A stretch of DNA of 64,000 bases, from assembly GCF_020382885.2 (NCBI RefSeq), contig NC_058499.1:18089872-18153871 (forward strand), read 5' to 3'. This DNA comes from Scatophagus argus. Its lineage: Eukaryota > Chordata > Actinopteri > Scatophagidae. This document shows positions 29,401 to 62,982 of the stretch, piece by piece. The notes under the pieces were generated by a model. The model had not been told where the DNA came from, ran no database searches, and saw only the letters and a list, made by a program, of their open reading frames with translations. A program made the position numbers and the translations under genes. How positions within the stretch are numbered: the stretch's first letter is position 1; the number at the start of each line of letters is the position of its first letter.

Positions 29401-29970
29401 TTTGATTTATCTGTTATTTCAGAACTCTGAAGAAAACTCTGAAGACCTATTTCCTCTTTTTTGATATTGTAGCACGTAGATTATTTAGGACAATGCAATG
29501 GATTAGAACTTGTACAGTCTAGAGACATATTGTCTTATATTTCTCTTTACCTAAATATGGAAGTGCAAAACAAGATTTCTTGTTGCTGCGATCCCACTCA
29601 AGAGTGGAACACTTGTCATCACAACTTTAGAAATTTGTGTTACAAACTAAACAGATACACCCTGTAATGTGCTTCCTTTGTGCCTCTCCCTGGTCATGTT
29701 TTCTCTCACCCCTATGAGGACACTGTAGAGCCAGACTCTGTAGCTGAAGCAGGGGTGCTTTAGAGGCTCCGGCTGGGCCAGCTGCAGGTCACTGGCCCTC
29801 ACATCCACTGTGTAGCTGTCCCGTTCGGGCCTATACCGCTCCCCCCTGTCTGTCTGTCGTCTCTCGGCTCCCCTGTCGCCCCGTCGTCCCAGTGTCCCAG
29901 CACCCCTCTCCAGAGTGGGCATGTGACTGTAGGTGAACTCCTCTCTAGCTGAGAGCTCGTCGCACTGCAT
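25931..29970 (-). CDS. mlc1: MLC1 (modulator of VRAC current; astroglial membrane protein), 11 coding exons
   Basis: Coding exons: 29970-29710, 29140-29051, 28879-28826, 28714-28613, 28461-28360, 28209-28138, 28065-27949, 27822-27766, 26746-26624, 26449-26288, 26011-25931. All have whole-codon lengths (phase 0), total 1221 nt, 406 aa (human 377). Landmarks: HMPTLERG near the N-terminus, [53 protein letters not shown], and the C-terminal [15 protein letters not shown]. Several hydrophobic segments fit the 8-pass topology known for the family. The N-terminal tail carries a longer Arg-rich insert (residues ca. 24-56) than human. MLC1 works with GlialCAM at astrocyte junctions in volume regulation (established). 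The start is the first ATG after a TTTCAG acceptor at 29973. Confidence 0.96.
26456..26489. repeat. (CA)n, (GU)n in transcript, at the mlc1 exon 10 acceptor (26449)
   Basis: About 34 nt of pure CA. In the transcript, (GU)n is followed directly by TTGCCCAG and the exon, so the repeat replaces the polypyrimidine tract. Confidence 0.95.
26946..27475 (-). mobile_element. Fragment of an L2-like LINE (reverse transcriptase) in an mlc1 intron
   Basis: At 27475-27437 the minus strand encodes [10 protein letters not shown], the RT block typical of non-LTR retrotransposons. Further along the same strand, at about 27110-26946, a frame reads [15 protein letters not shown] then [15 protein letters not shown], resembling the end of fish L2/CR1-type ORF2. 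Spacing is compressed and the frame is broken, so this is a decayed internal fragment. Confidence 0.7.
28328..28359. repeat. (CA)n, (GU)n in transcript, at an mlc1 donor site (exon 28461-28360)
   Basis: The donor reads AAG|GTGTGTGTATG and runs straight into GT repeats with a few interruptions. Confidence 0.93.
29424..29470 (+). mobile_element. Possible short relic of a LINE ORF2 end
   Basis: The plus strand encodes a run like LKKTLKTYF, resembling the extreme C-terminus of fish L2-like ORF2. Very short; could be chance. Confidence 0.25.
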
Positions 29971-30357
29971 CACTGAAATAGCTGGTGGCTAACTTCAGTG
30001 AGAATTACAGCCCTTAGAGAAAGTGGGAAAAAATCAACTTGTGTAAGCTGCACAAACTCAGAGTTTTTGACCTGTTTAAACATGTTTCTTCAAAGCTGTT
30101 CCCATCAACAGGAGTAAGTCTGTTTAGTCTCAAAATATACATGGAAACTAAAATACTCCAACATGGGAGTTTAGAAATAAAAAACAATGAAAAGTGCATT
30201 AAACTAAAAGTAAAATGAGCCAGTAGTTTAGCACTCATGCATTTGTCTCTCCCCAAAACAACACCCTCCTTTTGGTCTGCCTGAATCAAGAGGACAAAAC
30301 TAACATCATCTTCCTCTTGTTCTCAGCATCTTCACATGTTGCTCCTTCCACACTCAC

Positions 30358-30440
30358 CTGTTGCTGAGTCTCTTGCAGAATCTCCCAGAATATTGTCCAA
30401 CAAAGATATCCCTCAATAACTGAGATCAAATCACCAAATG
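30358..30440 (-). other. Candidate mlc1 noncoding first exon
   Basis: The minus strand shows CAACAG|GTGAGTGTGG, a near-ideal donor at 30358/30357, upstream of the ATG exon, whose own acceptor is at 29973-29974. The 5' limit is not defined. Confidence 0.4.
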
Positions 30441-31342
30441 GAAGACAGCTTGTTTTTGTCTGCAGCTCCTTCTGCTCCTCATCTCTCTAGCTCACACTTA
30501 CACTCTCTTTCACCCCTACTCTCCTCCTATTTTTTTCTCTCTCTCCCTTTACACGCTGTTTCTCAGAAACAGTTCTGAAAAGTTTTTTTGAGTCCTTCAA
30601 AGCGTAGAGCTAAAACACATGGCTGTTGTGCTGCCAGCCCACTTTGTGCCAAAGAGAGAGCGCCTGTGCATGACAACAAGGGGAGGATGAAGGGGCTCGC
30701 GCTGGGGGCAGAGTTAGTAGGGCAAACATCCTCTTTACACTCCCATTTGTTCATGCACACACATGCACATCAACCCACTCGGAGAACTGAACAAAAGACA
30801 CTGAGAAATGAACACATGGCAGTGCTCAAGTCATATGTTTAGAAACCCTGTTTCTTTCATGAAAAATGAAGCAGCCACAGGGACAAACTGACATAAACCT
30901 CATCATGGACAGCGTCAGACAGTTGGTTTTTGCCTAAATAATTGAATGTGTCCCCCTGTGGTGTTCCCCTCATGACTTCCCTCTAGTTGCAGTTCACAGC
31001 CCAGTAAATTAAGATGCCCAGCAGTGCTTTAGAAAAGAGGCAACAGAGACATTTCCATGGCTTAATCACATGGTCTCTTGTCTGACACAGCTAACCTGAG
31101 GGGTAATTTCTACCCAAAATAACACTGTCCTAGCTACTCATTCGAGAGTGAAAGCTTATTGGATGACAGCATTCTGTGAGTGTGTGTCAGTGTATAAGAA
31201 TGCACATGTATGTGCACGTCAGGTTTTCATTCAGTCTTTAACGCAGCGGAGCATTCTCAGCTCAACATTGTTCCTGGGCGGCGGTAACCATGGCGACTCC
31301 TTAACAAGTGCTGTCACCCCGTCCCTCGCCATTCTAATGTCT

Positions 31343-31343
<1 letters not shown>

Positions 31344-31390
<47 letters not shown>

Positions 31391-31400
31391 AAACACACAC
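31344..31400. repeat. (CA)n microsatellite
   Basis: Pure CA for about 38 nt then CAAA-interrupted copies. Confidence 0.95.
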
Positions 31401-33810
31401 TGCAAATACCATTCTCACTCTAAGAGAGACAAGTATTTGTAACAGTTCTCTGGAGACATTTAAGGGGTTCTGAGGAATGCTGATAAGATCAGACACAATT
31501 CAATATTTGGGAATGTAAAAAATTGCAAAAGGGCTGGTTGGGCTGGATTGTTTACACTGAGTAATTTGTGTAGATTGTGAGAGTTTGCCATCTCATAAAT
31601 GAAAAAAATCATGGAGCCAAACAAACTTTGGGTAACCCTGCTGCCCTTGACATTTTGTGTCAAATAAAGACAAATGAGAATCACTGTCATGTTTGGTACT
31701 TGGTTTCCACCTTAGCAGGATGACACAAAGCTCAAGACAGTTTTTTAACAACTGGTAACATGCATTTTCCCTTTTCCTCACATACTCACATAATTTGGAC
31801 AACTTTAATTCTTTCAAAATAAAATGCATTCAGTGAACACAGACTTCAATATTCAACGGGTCTTTTCAAACTCAACCACCAACAAGACTTTGTGTACAGT
31901 CAGTTTTGTACAGATTTACATACTATTTTAAAAACTGTTAAAGCTATGTCCAAAACCTAAGATAACACAAAATGATAATTTGCAACAGTCTGCTATATCT
32001 ATATATAAGATGAAATAAACTCTTGACTGGGACATGGAACACCTAGAAGCTACTTTAATTCCTCTGAGACTTCCACAAAAGACTTAACAAATAACAAAAG
32101 ACGGAGAACAAGGCAAAATCCAGAACATTTTGTGACTGTATGCCATGATGTTGTGGTTCCAGTCGGAGTGATCCACAGTCCATCCCAGGATCATGTCACC
32201 TTTTTTTCCCACCTTATTTTCCATTCCACATCCCCAAAACGGTATTCTCTTCCTCATGGAGACTGAAAGTTTATAACCACTAGACACCTGAACAGTTGTC
32301 CCTCTTGGACGTAATGAAAGGTGGAAGGTTGTCAGGGATGCATCAGTGGCCACATGTTCAAGACAGTAATGACAAGGACTGTTGTTTTTCTATGTCTGCA
32401 GATACCCTCTACATGTATGTGACTGTGTAACGGAATAAAGCCAGGGAATTAGTCTAGTAATAGCAAGCTATAAATTCTTTTTTTTGTTCAATGTCAATAG
32501 TGATGTTGATCATAATTCAGCCTGTTGGTGATCTTTAGGCATCATGTGAGTGAAAAGAGTTGCTGTTGGGCAGAGCTGATCTTGAGATACGTGTGATGTT
32601 TTTTAATCTCAGTAATGCATTTGGGATATGGGATTAACTGCTGTGCTGAGGTGTGTGGCGGTAAAGAGACATTTCTGACCAGTTCTTAAAACTGAACAGT
32701 AAATCATTTAATCATACAATGAATGTCTGTTATTTTACATCTGAACACATCGCACGTCTGTGTGAGTAGTGCAGGAATTCTCTTCAGCGGCATCTCATTG
32801 ACAGCGGCTCTGTATTGACCACATGCAAGGTTTTCACTGCTTTGCTTTTGCCCAGCAGAGAGCAAGGCCAGGTTTGTTTTCTCTGTGGAGCTTTGATTCT
32901 TTCTCCTTTAATGTATGATTGATTTTTCCCTCTGATTTGCTTTACACCTGTCTCTATGTCTCCTCGTATCCCAGAATTGTGTAGAAAGACCCAAAAGCTT
33001 CTCTGACGATCCAAAAAATACTTTGATTAACATAAATAAATATAAAAAAACACTGTTACTTACCTAATAAAGTGGAGCTTAAAAAGAAATAAAAAGCATT
33101 ATACTTTTCTTTCTCCAAAAATCAGTTGCTAAATCGTAGTAATAGAAGTAATAGTTGCTAAATAAAACTCTTTTTTCATTTTTTTTCTTTGGTCTCAGCC
33201 GCCATTCAGTGATTGCTCTTTCTGATGCAATCATTGACTGTATGTCAGTGCAACATTTCTAGCTATCTAAGCCTGTCTGAAAACCCCACTACGGTCATTA
33301 AACACAATGAGTAGCGAAGCCTGCTATCTACTTCAACTAAGCTATCTGCCTGAAGCTACCTGCCTGAAGTTAACTTTCTTCATAAAGTTATACATAGACT
33401 ATTGAGACTTGCTGTAAGATCATTCATTGTAAACTAGCAGTAACTAAAGCCTTTCCAATCCAACAATAAAAAAAGAGTACACAACTTCCTGTTAGCAGTC
33501 CCCACTAACTAGATGATGTGCTGCATTTTGTAGATGTAACAATAATCATTATATGACTTCAAATATGTCAGTGTCGATTTAAGATGGTGACTATTAAATG
33601 TTCAAAATTGCAAATTACTATTAGAATTGCTGTGTGAATGAGTAATTTTCCACTGGAAATGTCTTAGCTATATTTTAGCTACCATATGTTAGAAGAGTTT
33701 ATGAACTATTATTACAGCAGTAGGTATACAGCATACAGATGATGAACATTACATGCACTGACATTTATGACAACATTTTGTCTGTTTTGTAGCACCAGGT
33801 CTTTTCATTT

Positions 33811-33835
33811 CTTTTCTTTTCTTTTCTTTTCTTTT
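33811..33835. repeat. (CTTTT)5 tandem repeat
   Basis: Five perfect copies of CTTTT followed by GTGAA. Confidence 0.93.
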
Positions 33836-35226
33836 GTGAATGACCTGTCAGGCTGTTATCTAAGACTGCACTGACATCTGTGCATTTGGGTGCCAAATTA
33901 AACCACCTTCCAGCTGAGATCTAACCTTTATGCTTTGGAGAACAAAATAATGACAGGACAGCCTTCAAAATTTTACATCAAACAGAATAATGCATGTCCA
34001 CTTGTGAGAGGTTTTCAGCTAGAGACTACTGAGATTTATAATATTCTTTATATTAATTTTTACAGGGGAAAGATAAATCAAGTCACACACAACAAGTCAT
34101 ATGGTTTCAGCTGACAACATTATGTTCCCAGTTCAGGACCTTCAGTCCTGGAGACTCTTGCGTACAAAATGATAAAACCATTTGACTGTTACACATTTAG
34201 TAACTCATGCTGATGACGAAAACATTCTCACGCAGCTTGCATTTATATAAGTGTGAAAGCAGTTCCTCAATGTATTCTTCTGACAGTTCAAACAGAAAAA
34301 TCAACACACAGTCATCCCTCTGACATGCAACATTGAAACATATATTGAAAAGATGAGCTTTTTGTTTTATACAGCAATATCCAACATTAAAACACATGAG
34401 AAAACATCTGTGAATATATACATTAACTTACATTATCAATAGCTCTGTTTCTTATAAACAATATTTACACCATAGTGAAGGGAGGAAAAATCCTCTTTCC
34501 CACCCAGTTGCCTGAAGTCACATGACGAAAGTCCCCCCAATTGCATCAGTCACATCACGGGAATTTGCCAGTTGTTTGTTTTGTTTGGCCTTATAGTTTA
34601 ATCAGCACAGATAATGCTAAGTGATGAACAAATATACAAATTAATTACTCTGTACACGTCCACAGCAAATAATAACAACAAGAGGAAGCAGTTCTTCCTC
34701 ACAACCAGGAAGGGATACCCTGATGGCCTATCACATTGTGCTGAGTTTGGTTGTTGTCTCAGCACACAGAGCCATGCATTCAGATGCTCTTCGTGTTGCG
34801 GATGATAGCGAGTCTTCGCCACAGTCCCACCTGATCTGTCCAGTGCAACACGTAACAAAGTGTGCTACGCAGCTGAAACAATCTTGCTGAATGAGGGCAT
34901 TGTTACAGTGATGTATGTCATTGGCAAACTGCGGCATGATGATGGATCTTATGACAGTCAATTTATGTTACTGTAATTTATAGTTGACAGGTATCAACAA
35001 GGCAGACAGACAGACTTGTCACCATCTGTGCTAAGATAACAAGAAGCATATTAGTAGCTGATGAGTTTCACAGAGACAAAGACTGGAATTGGACAGTCCT
35101 GCAAATCTCATTTTTCACTTTTCCTTTTAATGAGCCGTCATTCAGATACATCTCAACACTGTGTCACTTCTCATGATGTCTCTCTGATAAATATTGTCTG
35201 TTTTTACACTCAGAAAGGTCAGGATA

Positions 35227-55419
<20,193 letters not shown>

Positions 55420-57036
55420 TCACATCAGTGTCACAGCACAATACTACAGTCTGAAAAGTGACCATTTAAATACAGTATCTGATTCTGCCCATGAAATTAG
55501 ATTAACTAAGTCAAGAGGGGAATAAAAAAATATGTATTTATATGCTGTCATATTAATGTGTAATTATTTGAACAGTGAGTAATTGAATGAGAAACAAGTG
55601 CAGGCCAGGTGCAGGATGCAATCATTTGCAAACAAACTGTTTTCACCGATAACACTTTGACAAAGTGTCCCAGAGCCCATGTAGTAAAATACTTCATACA
55701 GTCGTGTTTCACAAAGTGGTGGAACCTCATGCCCTTTAGAACATGATTCTACCACCAGTGAACCTGTTCACCTGTGGAATGTTCCAAACAGGTGTTTTCT
55801 GCAGTATACATCTTTCCCAGGCTTTTGTGTCTCCTGTCCCAACTGATTTGAAACATGTTGCTGACTTAAAATTCAGAATAAGCATATATTTACAAAAAAT
55901 AATGGCGTTACTAAGGTTGACCATGAAATGTATTGTCTTTGTGTCATTTTCAATAGAGTGCATGTCAAAAAGGATAAGAAAATGATCAGATTCTGCTTCA
56001 TGTTTTATCCAGCATCCCATCATTTTTTTCCCATCATTTTCATTGTCATTATTAGGACTTCTGTGTGCTAGTTACTCTTTCTCATTCTGAGCGTGACAAG
56101 GCAGACTGCTCTCAATTTCATTTTGCTGACAGTTGCTTATTCCTCTGCAGCTTTGTGCTGCATCCTTCTTACTGTTTGCAGGGTGTCAACTTATGAAATG
56201 GCTCAAAGCAGTCACTCTTTACTTAGCCCTTTAATCATTGTGGAAAAAAAGTACCTTTGGCTGTAATGGCTTCTCATAATATGCTGCTAATTTAATGCAC
56301 ATGCTGCCTGTGGTGAAGGAGACATTCTTAATTCATCTTGTGGGAGCAGACAGTTTCTTTAAGGGCATTTCATTTCACTTTCCCCCTTTGAGACAGTAGT
56401 TAAAAACATACAAGGCACTGTACAAAAAGCTATTGGTGGAGTGGGGGAAGGGAATGGTGAGGGTTAAGCATTGTTTCCATCTAGGGTTGCTGCATATTTT
56501 GTTTGTTTAATTTTGATAGTTCAACTTCTGCTGTTAGATCTGGCTATGTGAAAATGATTATTTCCTTAACATGTTACAGAAAGTACTCCAGTAATTTAGC
56601 ATTGCACTTGCAAAATATTGTCTCAGACAGATGGACAGACAAAAAATTCATTTAAATTCATGCGACAGAACCAGAGATGTCATCTGTTTTATTCTATGAA
56701 TTCTTCTTCCTTGTCAAGACCTGCCGCTTAAATTACCCACAATACAATTCAAACATCATCAGATGTGTGGTAGGTTGTGTTGTGTGTTATGCTAGTAGTG
56801 GCTAATATAGCCTCGAGCTGCTTGACTCAGCCAGAGATGAGGAGCAGGCTCACTTTTTTTGACTCCACCTCCATATTTTTTTCATTTCCGAACTTGTAGT
56901 CTGTAGACCCAACAGACACTGACCCGAGTGACATCATTTGAGTCAGTTTTTCAGATTTCGTCCAGCTCCATCTAGATTAACAAAAGAGTTAGAACAACTT
57001 TGTCTCATTTACCACTCAAGACCGATAAACAGACAC

Positions 57037-57118
57037 TGAATTCAATTTTAATTCAATTTATTTGTATAGCACCAATTCACTTTCCAATTAGAGCAGGTCT
57101 AGACCAAACTCTTTAATC
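57037..57118. mobile_element. Degenerate teleost interspersed repeat
   Basis: Contains CAATTTATTTGTATAGCACC and GAGCAGGTCTAGACCAAACT, which I recall as parts of a very common fish repeat. Class not assigned. Confidence 0.5.
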
Positions 57119-58456
57119 AAAGAGTTGATGTGTTAAAGCTGAGAACCTGTAAACCTGAAACTGTATCAACTCAATAGTGTTATATTACTCTGAGATAGTG
57201 TAGGCAGAGTTTTCCTGTATTTTCCTCTACATAAAGGGAAAGGTTCAGAGAAAATAAGGATATGGGGAGGACCTTGCTTTTAGAATAGAAAATAAGTAAC
57301 CTAATTTACTCACCTACCCCCACACCTCACCACTCAAATCATTTTCACAGATTAGTGAGTATCAACACTGTAATATTTCCTTTGAATATACAGCAACTAT
57401 AACAAAGTTCTTCAAATGTGCTGATTTTAAAAGGCATGATTCTGATTATACTCTACTTTTGTATTTGCTTTTCACCATACATTACACAAGTAAAGAAAGG
57501 TGTGTGGCAAAAACATCTGGAAACAGCTTTCCTGGTAATGAGTCACAATTATTTAGCTTATAAACCTACAGAGCAGCTGCTTCCAGAGCGGCAGCCATGG
57601 CATCACGTCATGTGTATCTTTGTTCAGGTCAGGCCAGAGGGCTGCTGACAACCTGCACGACTCTGGAACAAAGAGCAGGAGACATCACCATCTGCTGCAC
57701 CAGTGTCAGGTGTCGTGAACGGTTGCAGTTTTGAGTTCCAAACGAGCCACCAAGCTCAATTATGAAGCCAGGGAACTTTCTTTCTGTTGCCACAGGAATC
57801 TGCTACCTCCTTTATTGCTTTAATTGCTCACAGTGTGTCCCCTTTGGCAAGCAGTTATGCAAACTCCAGGAAATTCATCTTAAACCATCTGAAGCAGCAG
57901 GAGGGCTACCTTGGCACCTTCCTCATTCAAATTTCTTCTCAAACAATTATATACAAAATAAATAGCCTACTTAGATTATGACCACAGGACTCCTGACCCA
58001 CCCCTTTTGATATGCACAGAATAAAGGTCCTCTGCTGTGATATGACTGAATACTGCACTGCAGGCGTCATCATTTTCATAATGGGCTAAAAGATGAAAAA
58101 AGTCTCTTTCACTTTAACCCTGGCCCTGACACACTCTCCCTGTTTCACGTCCTCTATGTCATGTCAGTTTATTTGTCTATTTGACTTGAACTGATTATCA
58201 GTCATTGATTAGATAAGACATAAAAGATTTCTTCTTCTCTAAAAAATGTGAATAAAAGCACCTTACTGTTACACTTGAGCTTTAACTGTCCAGCTCCTTA
58301 ACCTTGGTTCAGGGGAATAACAGGACCAGCTGACAGTGAATGCTCTGAGGATGGACTGAGGCAAGGTGACTCACTGGCTCTCTGTGTCCTAATGCAAGGC
58401 ACTGTCTACCCTCAGGGAGGAACTGATGGAGCTCTTACATGCCACCGACTGTAGCT

Positions 58457-58457
<1 letters not shown>

Positions 58458-58490
<33 letters not shown>
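58458..58490. repeat. (CT)n microsatellite
   Basis: About 33 nt of pure CT in abtb3 intron 1. Confidence 0.95.
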
Positions 58491-58492
<2 letters not shown>

Positions 58493-59248
58493 GTCTGCTT
58501 GCACTGTGAGAAGTCTTGTCACTACCCTCCTGACTGCACCAGAAATATCCCTGGAAATTTAATATTCTCAAAATGCAACACTGCAAAAGTAAAGTGAGTT
58601 GTAACTAAGTAAATTGTAAGTTGTTTACTGGCTACAATCATATCAGTGTAATAGCTGGTTATTGTTTTAAAGATGCATAATGGCAAGAGATGATATTGGG
58701 CACCTGCCACTCTATAAGTGGACCAGTCCTGTTTGCCATATGGCAGCTATTCAGTGTCACTGAGGACTGGAGAAAAGGGGAGAGGGGGCTGAATGATGCT
58801 CCAGGCAGGACGTTGCCACTGGAGGAGAAGTAATGAGTCCCCATTAAGATGTCACTCAATGCACCTTAGTCATACCCTGCAATATGCAGTGACACAGAAG
58901 AGAGCCAATGCATGGTGAAACACATGCTTCACATTCACTGCCAGAAAACGTCACTTGACAAAACTCCACACACAAAACGCCACAGATAAAATGTTCTCTT
59001 GCTCACAAATTAACTCAGTGTATTTTGTTTGTTTAATTGTCACTGTGTTTTTTGTAGTAGAGGTCTGCTCATACAAAAAGTCAGGCAAATTTCATCATGG
59101 TGTTCTGCAAAAACACTTCATTATCCGACACCATAACTCAGGAACAAAAGTGGAGATTGTTACCATGTTACACATTTGGTCAGATACTGAACTGAATGAA
59201 GGTGTGTGTGAAGCATTCATGTTTTAGAATTCGTAGCTTCTTCATAAT

Positions 59249-59280
59249 CTATCAGAATCAGCTTTATTGAGCAAGCATGT
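59249..59280. mobile_element. Relic of a common fish repeat
   Basis: ATCAGAATCAGCTTTATTGA followed by GCAAGCATGT resembles a repeat start widely seen in teleost genomes. Only the start is evident. Confidence 0.4.
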
Positions 59281-61809
59281 GAACTTTCTTCTTTCTTTCA
59301 ATGAACTTACACACATGTACGTTCATTAAGTTCCACACATGTAAGTCCTGGCATTGGGCTTCAGGTGTAAAAATAAAAATAGCTTCTAAATGAAGACAGC
59401 ATGTGCAAATTATTCACTGGAATCACACATATCAATATACAGTAATGATTTAGTGAGAGTGATCCATTTTTTCAAGAGCTACACTTTTTATCTTTTATTA
59501 CATTCCTTTAAGCTCTTCACCGCATCTATTTTCTGAGTCTGGAGAGACATCAGTGTGAGCTGCAACTTGACTGGTGCGTGGAGGAATATAATCACAAGGT
59601 GGTAATTCTAGTTTATCTTTGATATCATACTGAGTTGTGCAAAATAATTCTTGTAAACCATTTTTTTTAGGACTATACTACATATTTTCCTCTGTCAGAG
59701 GGTAAATTACAGCAGTTTGGATCCATTCAGACTTGTCTCAGGTTGACTAGAGCAGCAGGGCAGGAACGCTGACCTCCATGTGGCTCCTACCCTGCACTTA
59801 AATCTATTTTGGAGAGACACAAGGAAGTGCATTTCCCTAAACACAGTGCAGTTCTGCTGGAGCTATGGATTTCACAGATAGATAAGACAGCAGACTCAAG
59901 CAAATTCTGTTTGAGCCAATTATGAATTTACTGTACAAACAGGTACACTAGAGCAGCACTTGGCTGAATGAGATACAGGATGACAATCAGGCATGGTGAC
60001 AGAGTGAAAGAAAAGCAAGCAAGACAAATAGAGACAGAATGATACAAATACCATGAAAGAGATATCATAAAGATAAATAATATAAAGGCTGTTTTTAGTG
60101 CCCCATTGTGACTCTAAGGGGTTAATCATGAACCTGTACATGGATCAGAGTAGTGCTGCGCCACCCTAGGCTCCAGCTATGTTCTGCCAGGCCAGATGGC
60201 TACCATATGTATACCGAGCGAGTGATCATAGGGGGAGCTGAGATGGAAAGCGGGAAACAGAGCAGTGACGTGTGTTAGGATGTGTTAGAGTGCCTTTCCT
60301 TCTCTAAATAGCTGCTCTATTCAGTCTGAATAATCTTCAGAGTGTGTAGAATTATAGAAACAGAGGCGTGAGTCTGAAAATGTGTTGTTATGCCTGGAGA
60401 GACTGCAAACCTCTAAAGTTACGGTCTCGGTTTGGGCTCTCAGGTGACCACAGTATGGTCTGAGGTACCCACAAGTCTTTCATGGGATAGCCCTGTGCCA
60501 GCCACAGTGGTATAAAGGAAGACTGAGAAACCATGAGCAACCTGTGAGAAAATACATGTACACATGCAAATGTCTGTTTAAGTTAGGAACCTGGCAGAAG
60601 GAGGAGGCATGTGAACACTGGATGAACCACAAACACATGCTGTACAGTCAGTGACTGCAAACAAACTAATAACAAGCTATGTTGCACATAACACCGATGT
60701 GTGTGTACACGCAACAGCAAACACACGCAGATGATTATTACTAATTAAAAAGTCTTAATCCCAGGCACTTTGTGTCTGGTTGAAATGGGACGTGTTCTGC
60801 GGAGAGAACAATGTGTTCAGCTCAGTCCTAACTTAATATTTCGTTTGGGCAACCACATTTGGGATAGAGCCTGTTGAAGATCCTCTTGTTCTCCTTAATG
60901 CACAAGACTGGAAAAGTTTTGCATCAAGCGTCACTCTGAAAGAAGCACACAAGCCTGCTGATGTGTTCTTACACGAGTATGAGTAAACTGCCAGGGGAGA
61001 TACAAGCTCACGGTGGGCTTAGGTTTATTTTTGTATTCAGATCAGTAAGAAGAGCCTGCTATTGGCACATCAGACCTCTTTGTCTGTTTTAAATAATGAC
61101 TTATAACGAATGACAAAAATGAACGTGACACATCCTTTGTTGACAAACCTCCTCCCAGCAGAGCTCAGACGCTGGGCTCAGATACAACAGTGCCTGTCGG
61201 AGCTGATGTGAAGCCACTGCCTCACATCTTGTTCAAGGACACTTCACTAAGGTTCTGCTCGCAGGAGGCTTTATCAATACAATTAATCATTTCGCCGCCC
61301 TGCTGCCCTCCGCTGTGTTGCTGTTTTAGTCATTGCGTGTGAACGGTGATTACAGTCTTGTACAGTACTAGATTAGATTTTCTTGATTGAAGTCACAACT
61401 CATTTCTGATGCTCTTTGAGGCAGGTGTTCATTAGGCACAAAGAAATAGAGAAGTATTGTGCTTACAGTCTGATTTAGTCGATCTTGTCTTTAATATGGA
61501 GCTTCACCTCTAATTGGATAGCTAGTCTCCTCTAGTTGAGTGCAATTTTGTAAAGGGGTATCTATCCAATTTGTAAAATTAATTCTTAAATCGGCACTAA
61601 TCAGTAGTTTTTATATTAACAATGGTCAACATGTAATGTGAAAGTGACAAATCCACAGGGAATTATCACTCAGCTCTGCACTGGCCTCAGCTGCTTTTTA
61701 AGTAGTAGCTCGTTATTTTAATTTACACCTCTTTGATTCAGTCTTTTGCACTCATCAACTGTCTTTCCACTGGCTAACAGCTGTTTTCAGACAAAAGAAA
61801 AAATCTTTG

Positions 61810-62045
61810 ATAAACTCAGTGGTCTAACGTCTAGCTAGTGAACACAGTGGAGCGTGTAGCAGCTGTGTAGCAGAGTTGATGGAGATTATAAACGACAGTA
61901 GATAGCGGAAATTCAAAAAGGTGGCCAGAGATGCAACTTGAAATAAAATGCAAAGCTGCTCTGTGTTTACTTGCTAATGTTTGTTTTACTGCTGGTTCTG
62001 CTGTCCCCAGATGACAAAAAAAAAAATCAACTGATGCAACACTAA
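61810..62045. mobile_element. Possible degenerate fish MITE
   Basis: Phrases such as GTCTAGCTAGTGAACA and AATCAACTGATGCAAC recall a known fish repeat, but ends could not be set. Confidence 0.3.
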
Positions 62046-62962
62046 AGACCCATTTATAATTTTGTTTAAGTCCCACGCTTCATGTACTGTAAGTTATGAT
62101 TTATTCCATAATACTCTTTTTATTGTAATTTGCCACATATTGACTTTATCAATACACAAACATTAACTCTAACTTTTTATTTTATAGTATTTTTTGTTTT
62201 GTATTGACATGCCTGTCAGTTAGTCTGGGAGTATAGGTTCCAATCCTTGGTTTGTTCATTTATGTACATTTTAATCACAGGTTGGACTTTTAACTCTTGC
62301 AATTGTTCTGTTTCACACGTAAAAAATCTTATCCACAACTTCTGAGTTAGCATCTATTAGCTGATGCAAAGAAATAAATTGGGGGGATGGGTAATAAAGA
62401 CATGAGAGTTCAGCTGACTAGAGACTGTGGCAACTGAATCATTGCAGGCAGCTTAGAAATAGTAACGACAACCAAGAGCTAAAAAAGGAGACAGATGTGA
62501 ATAAGTGACGCGAAACACACACACACACAAGCTCATATAAGTTCATACCATGCAAGTCAAAAACAGAAGAAGGACTTGTGACGGGTGACCGACGCACAAC
62601 AAGGACACAGCTAGAATTATGCAATCTTCCCCAATCAGAAGAAAACCAGCCTTGATGCAGGCTCTGTGCTATTCTATCCCGAGGTAGCAGCTCTTTCACT
62701 AATATTTTTCTCTTTTCATCTCATTTCCTCTGTCAAGGGTAATACATCTGTGTGTAATATCCATGAGTTGAACGCTTCCCGCAGGATGCTTTCCAGACAA
62801 TGCTGGCAATCAGCAGCAGCAGGGAAAACTCAGAAGTCACTGAGCCGTAATCTCTCCACTCACCATGCACTACCTCTGCATGAGATTTGGGAGAGTCGGA
62901 GGGGAGAAGAGCTACGGTATTTTCTTCCTTACAATTATCTCATATAATCTGATATTGAGAGG

Positions 62963-62982
62963 GTGTGTGTGTGTGTGTGTGT
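62963..62982. repeat. (GT)n microsatellite
   Basis: About 20 nt of pure GT, followed by GTCTGTGTCTGTG. Confidence 0.93.

Larger units (their letters stand above)
30441..35226. other. Spacer between mlc1 promoter side and abtb3 stop; includes abtb3 3' UTR
   Basis: No exon recognised. Contains CA repeats (31344-31400) and a CTTTT tandem (33811-33835). The abtb3 3' UTR must begin at 35226 and run downward; its end is not fixed. A minus-strand frame at 32084-32353 is open but unrecognised. Confidence 0.5.
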
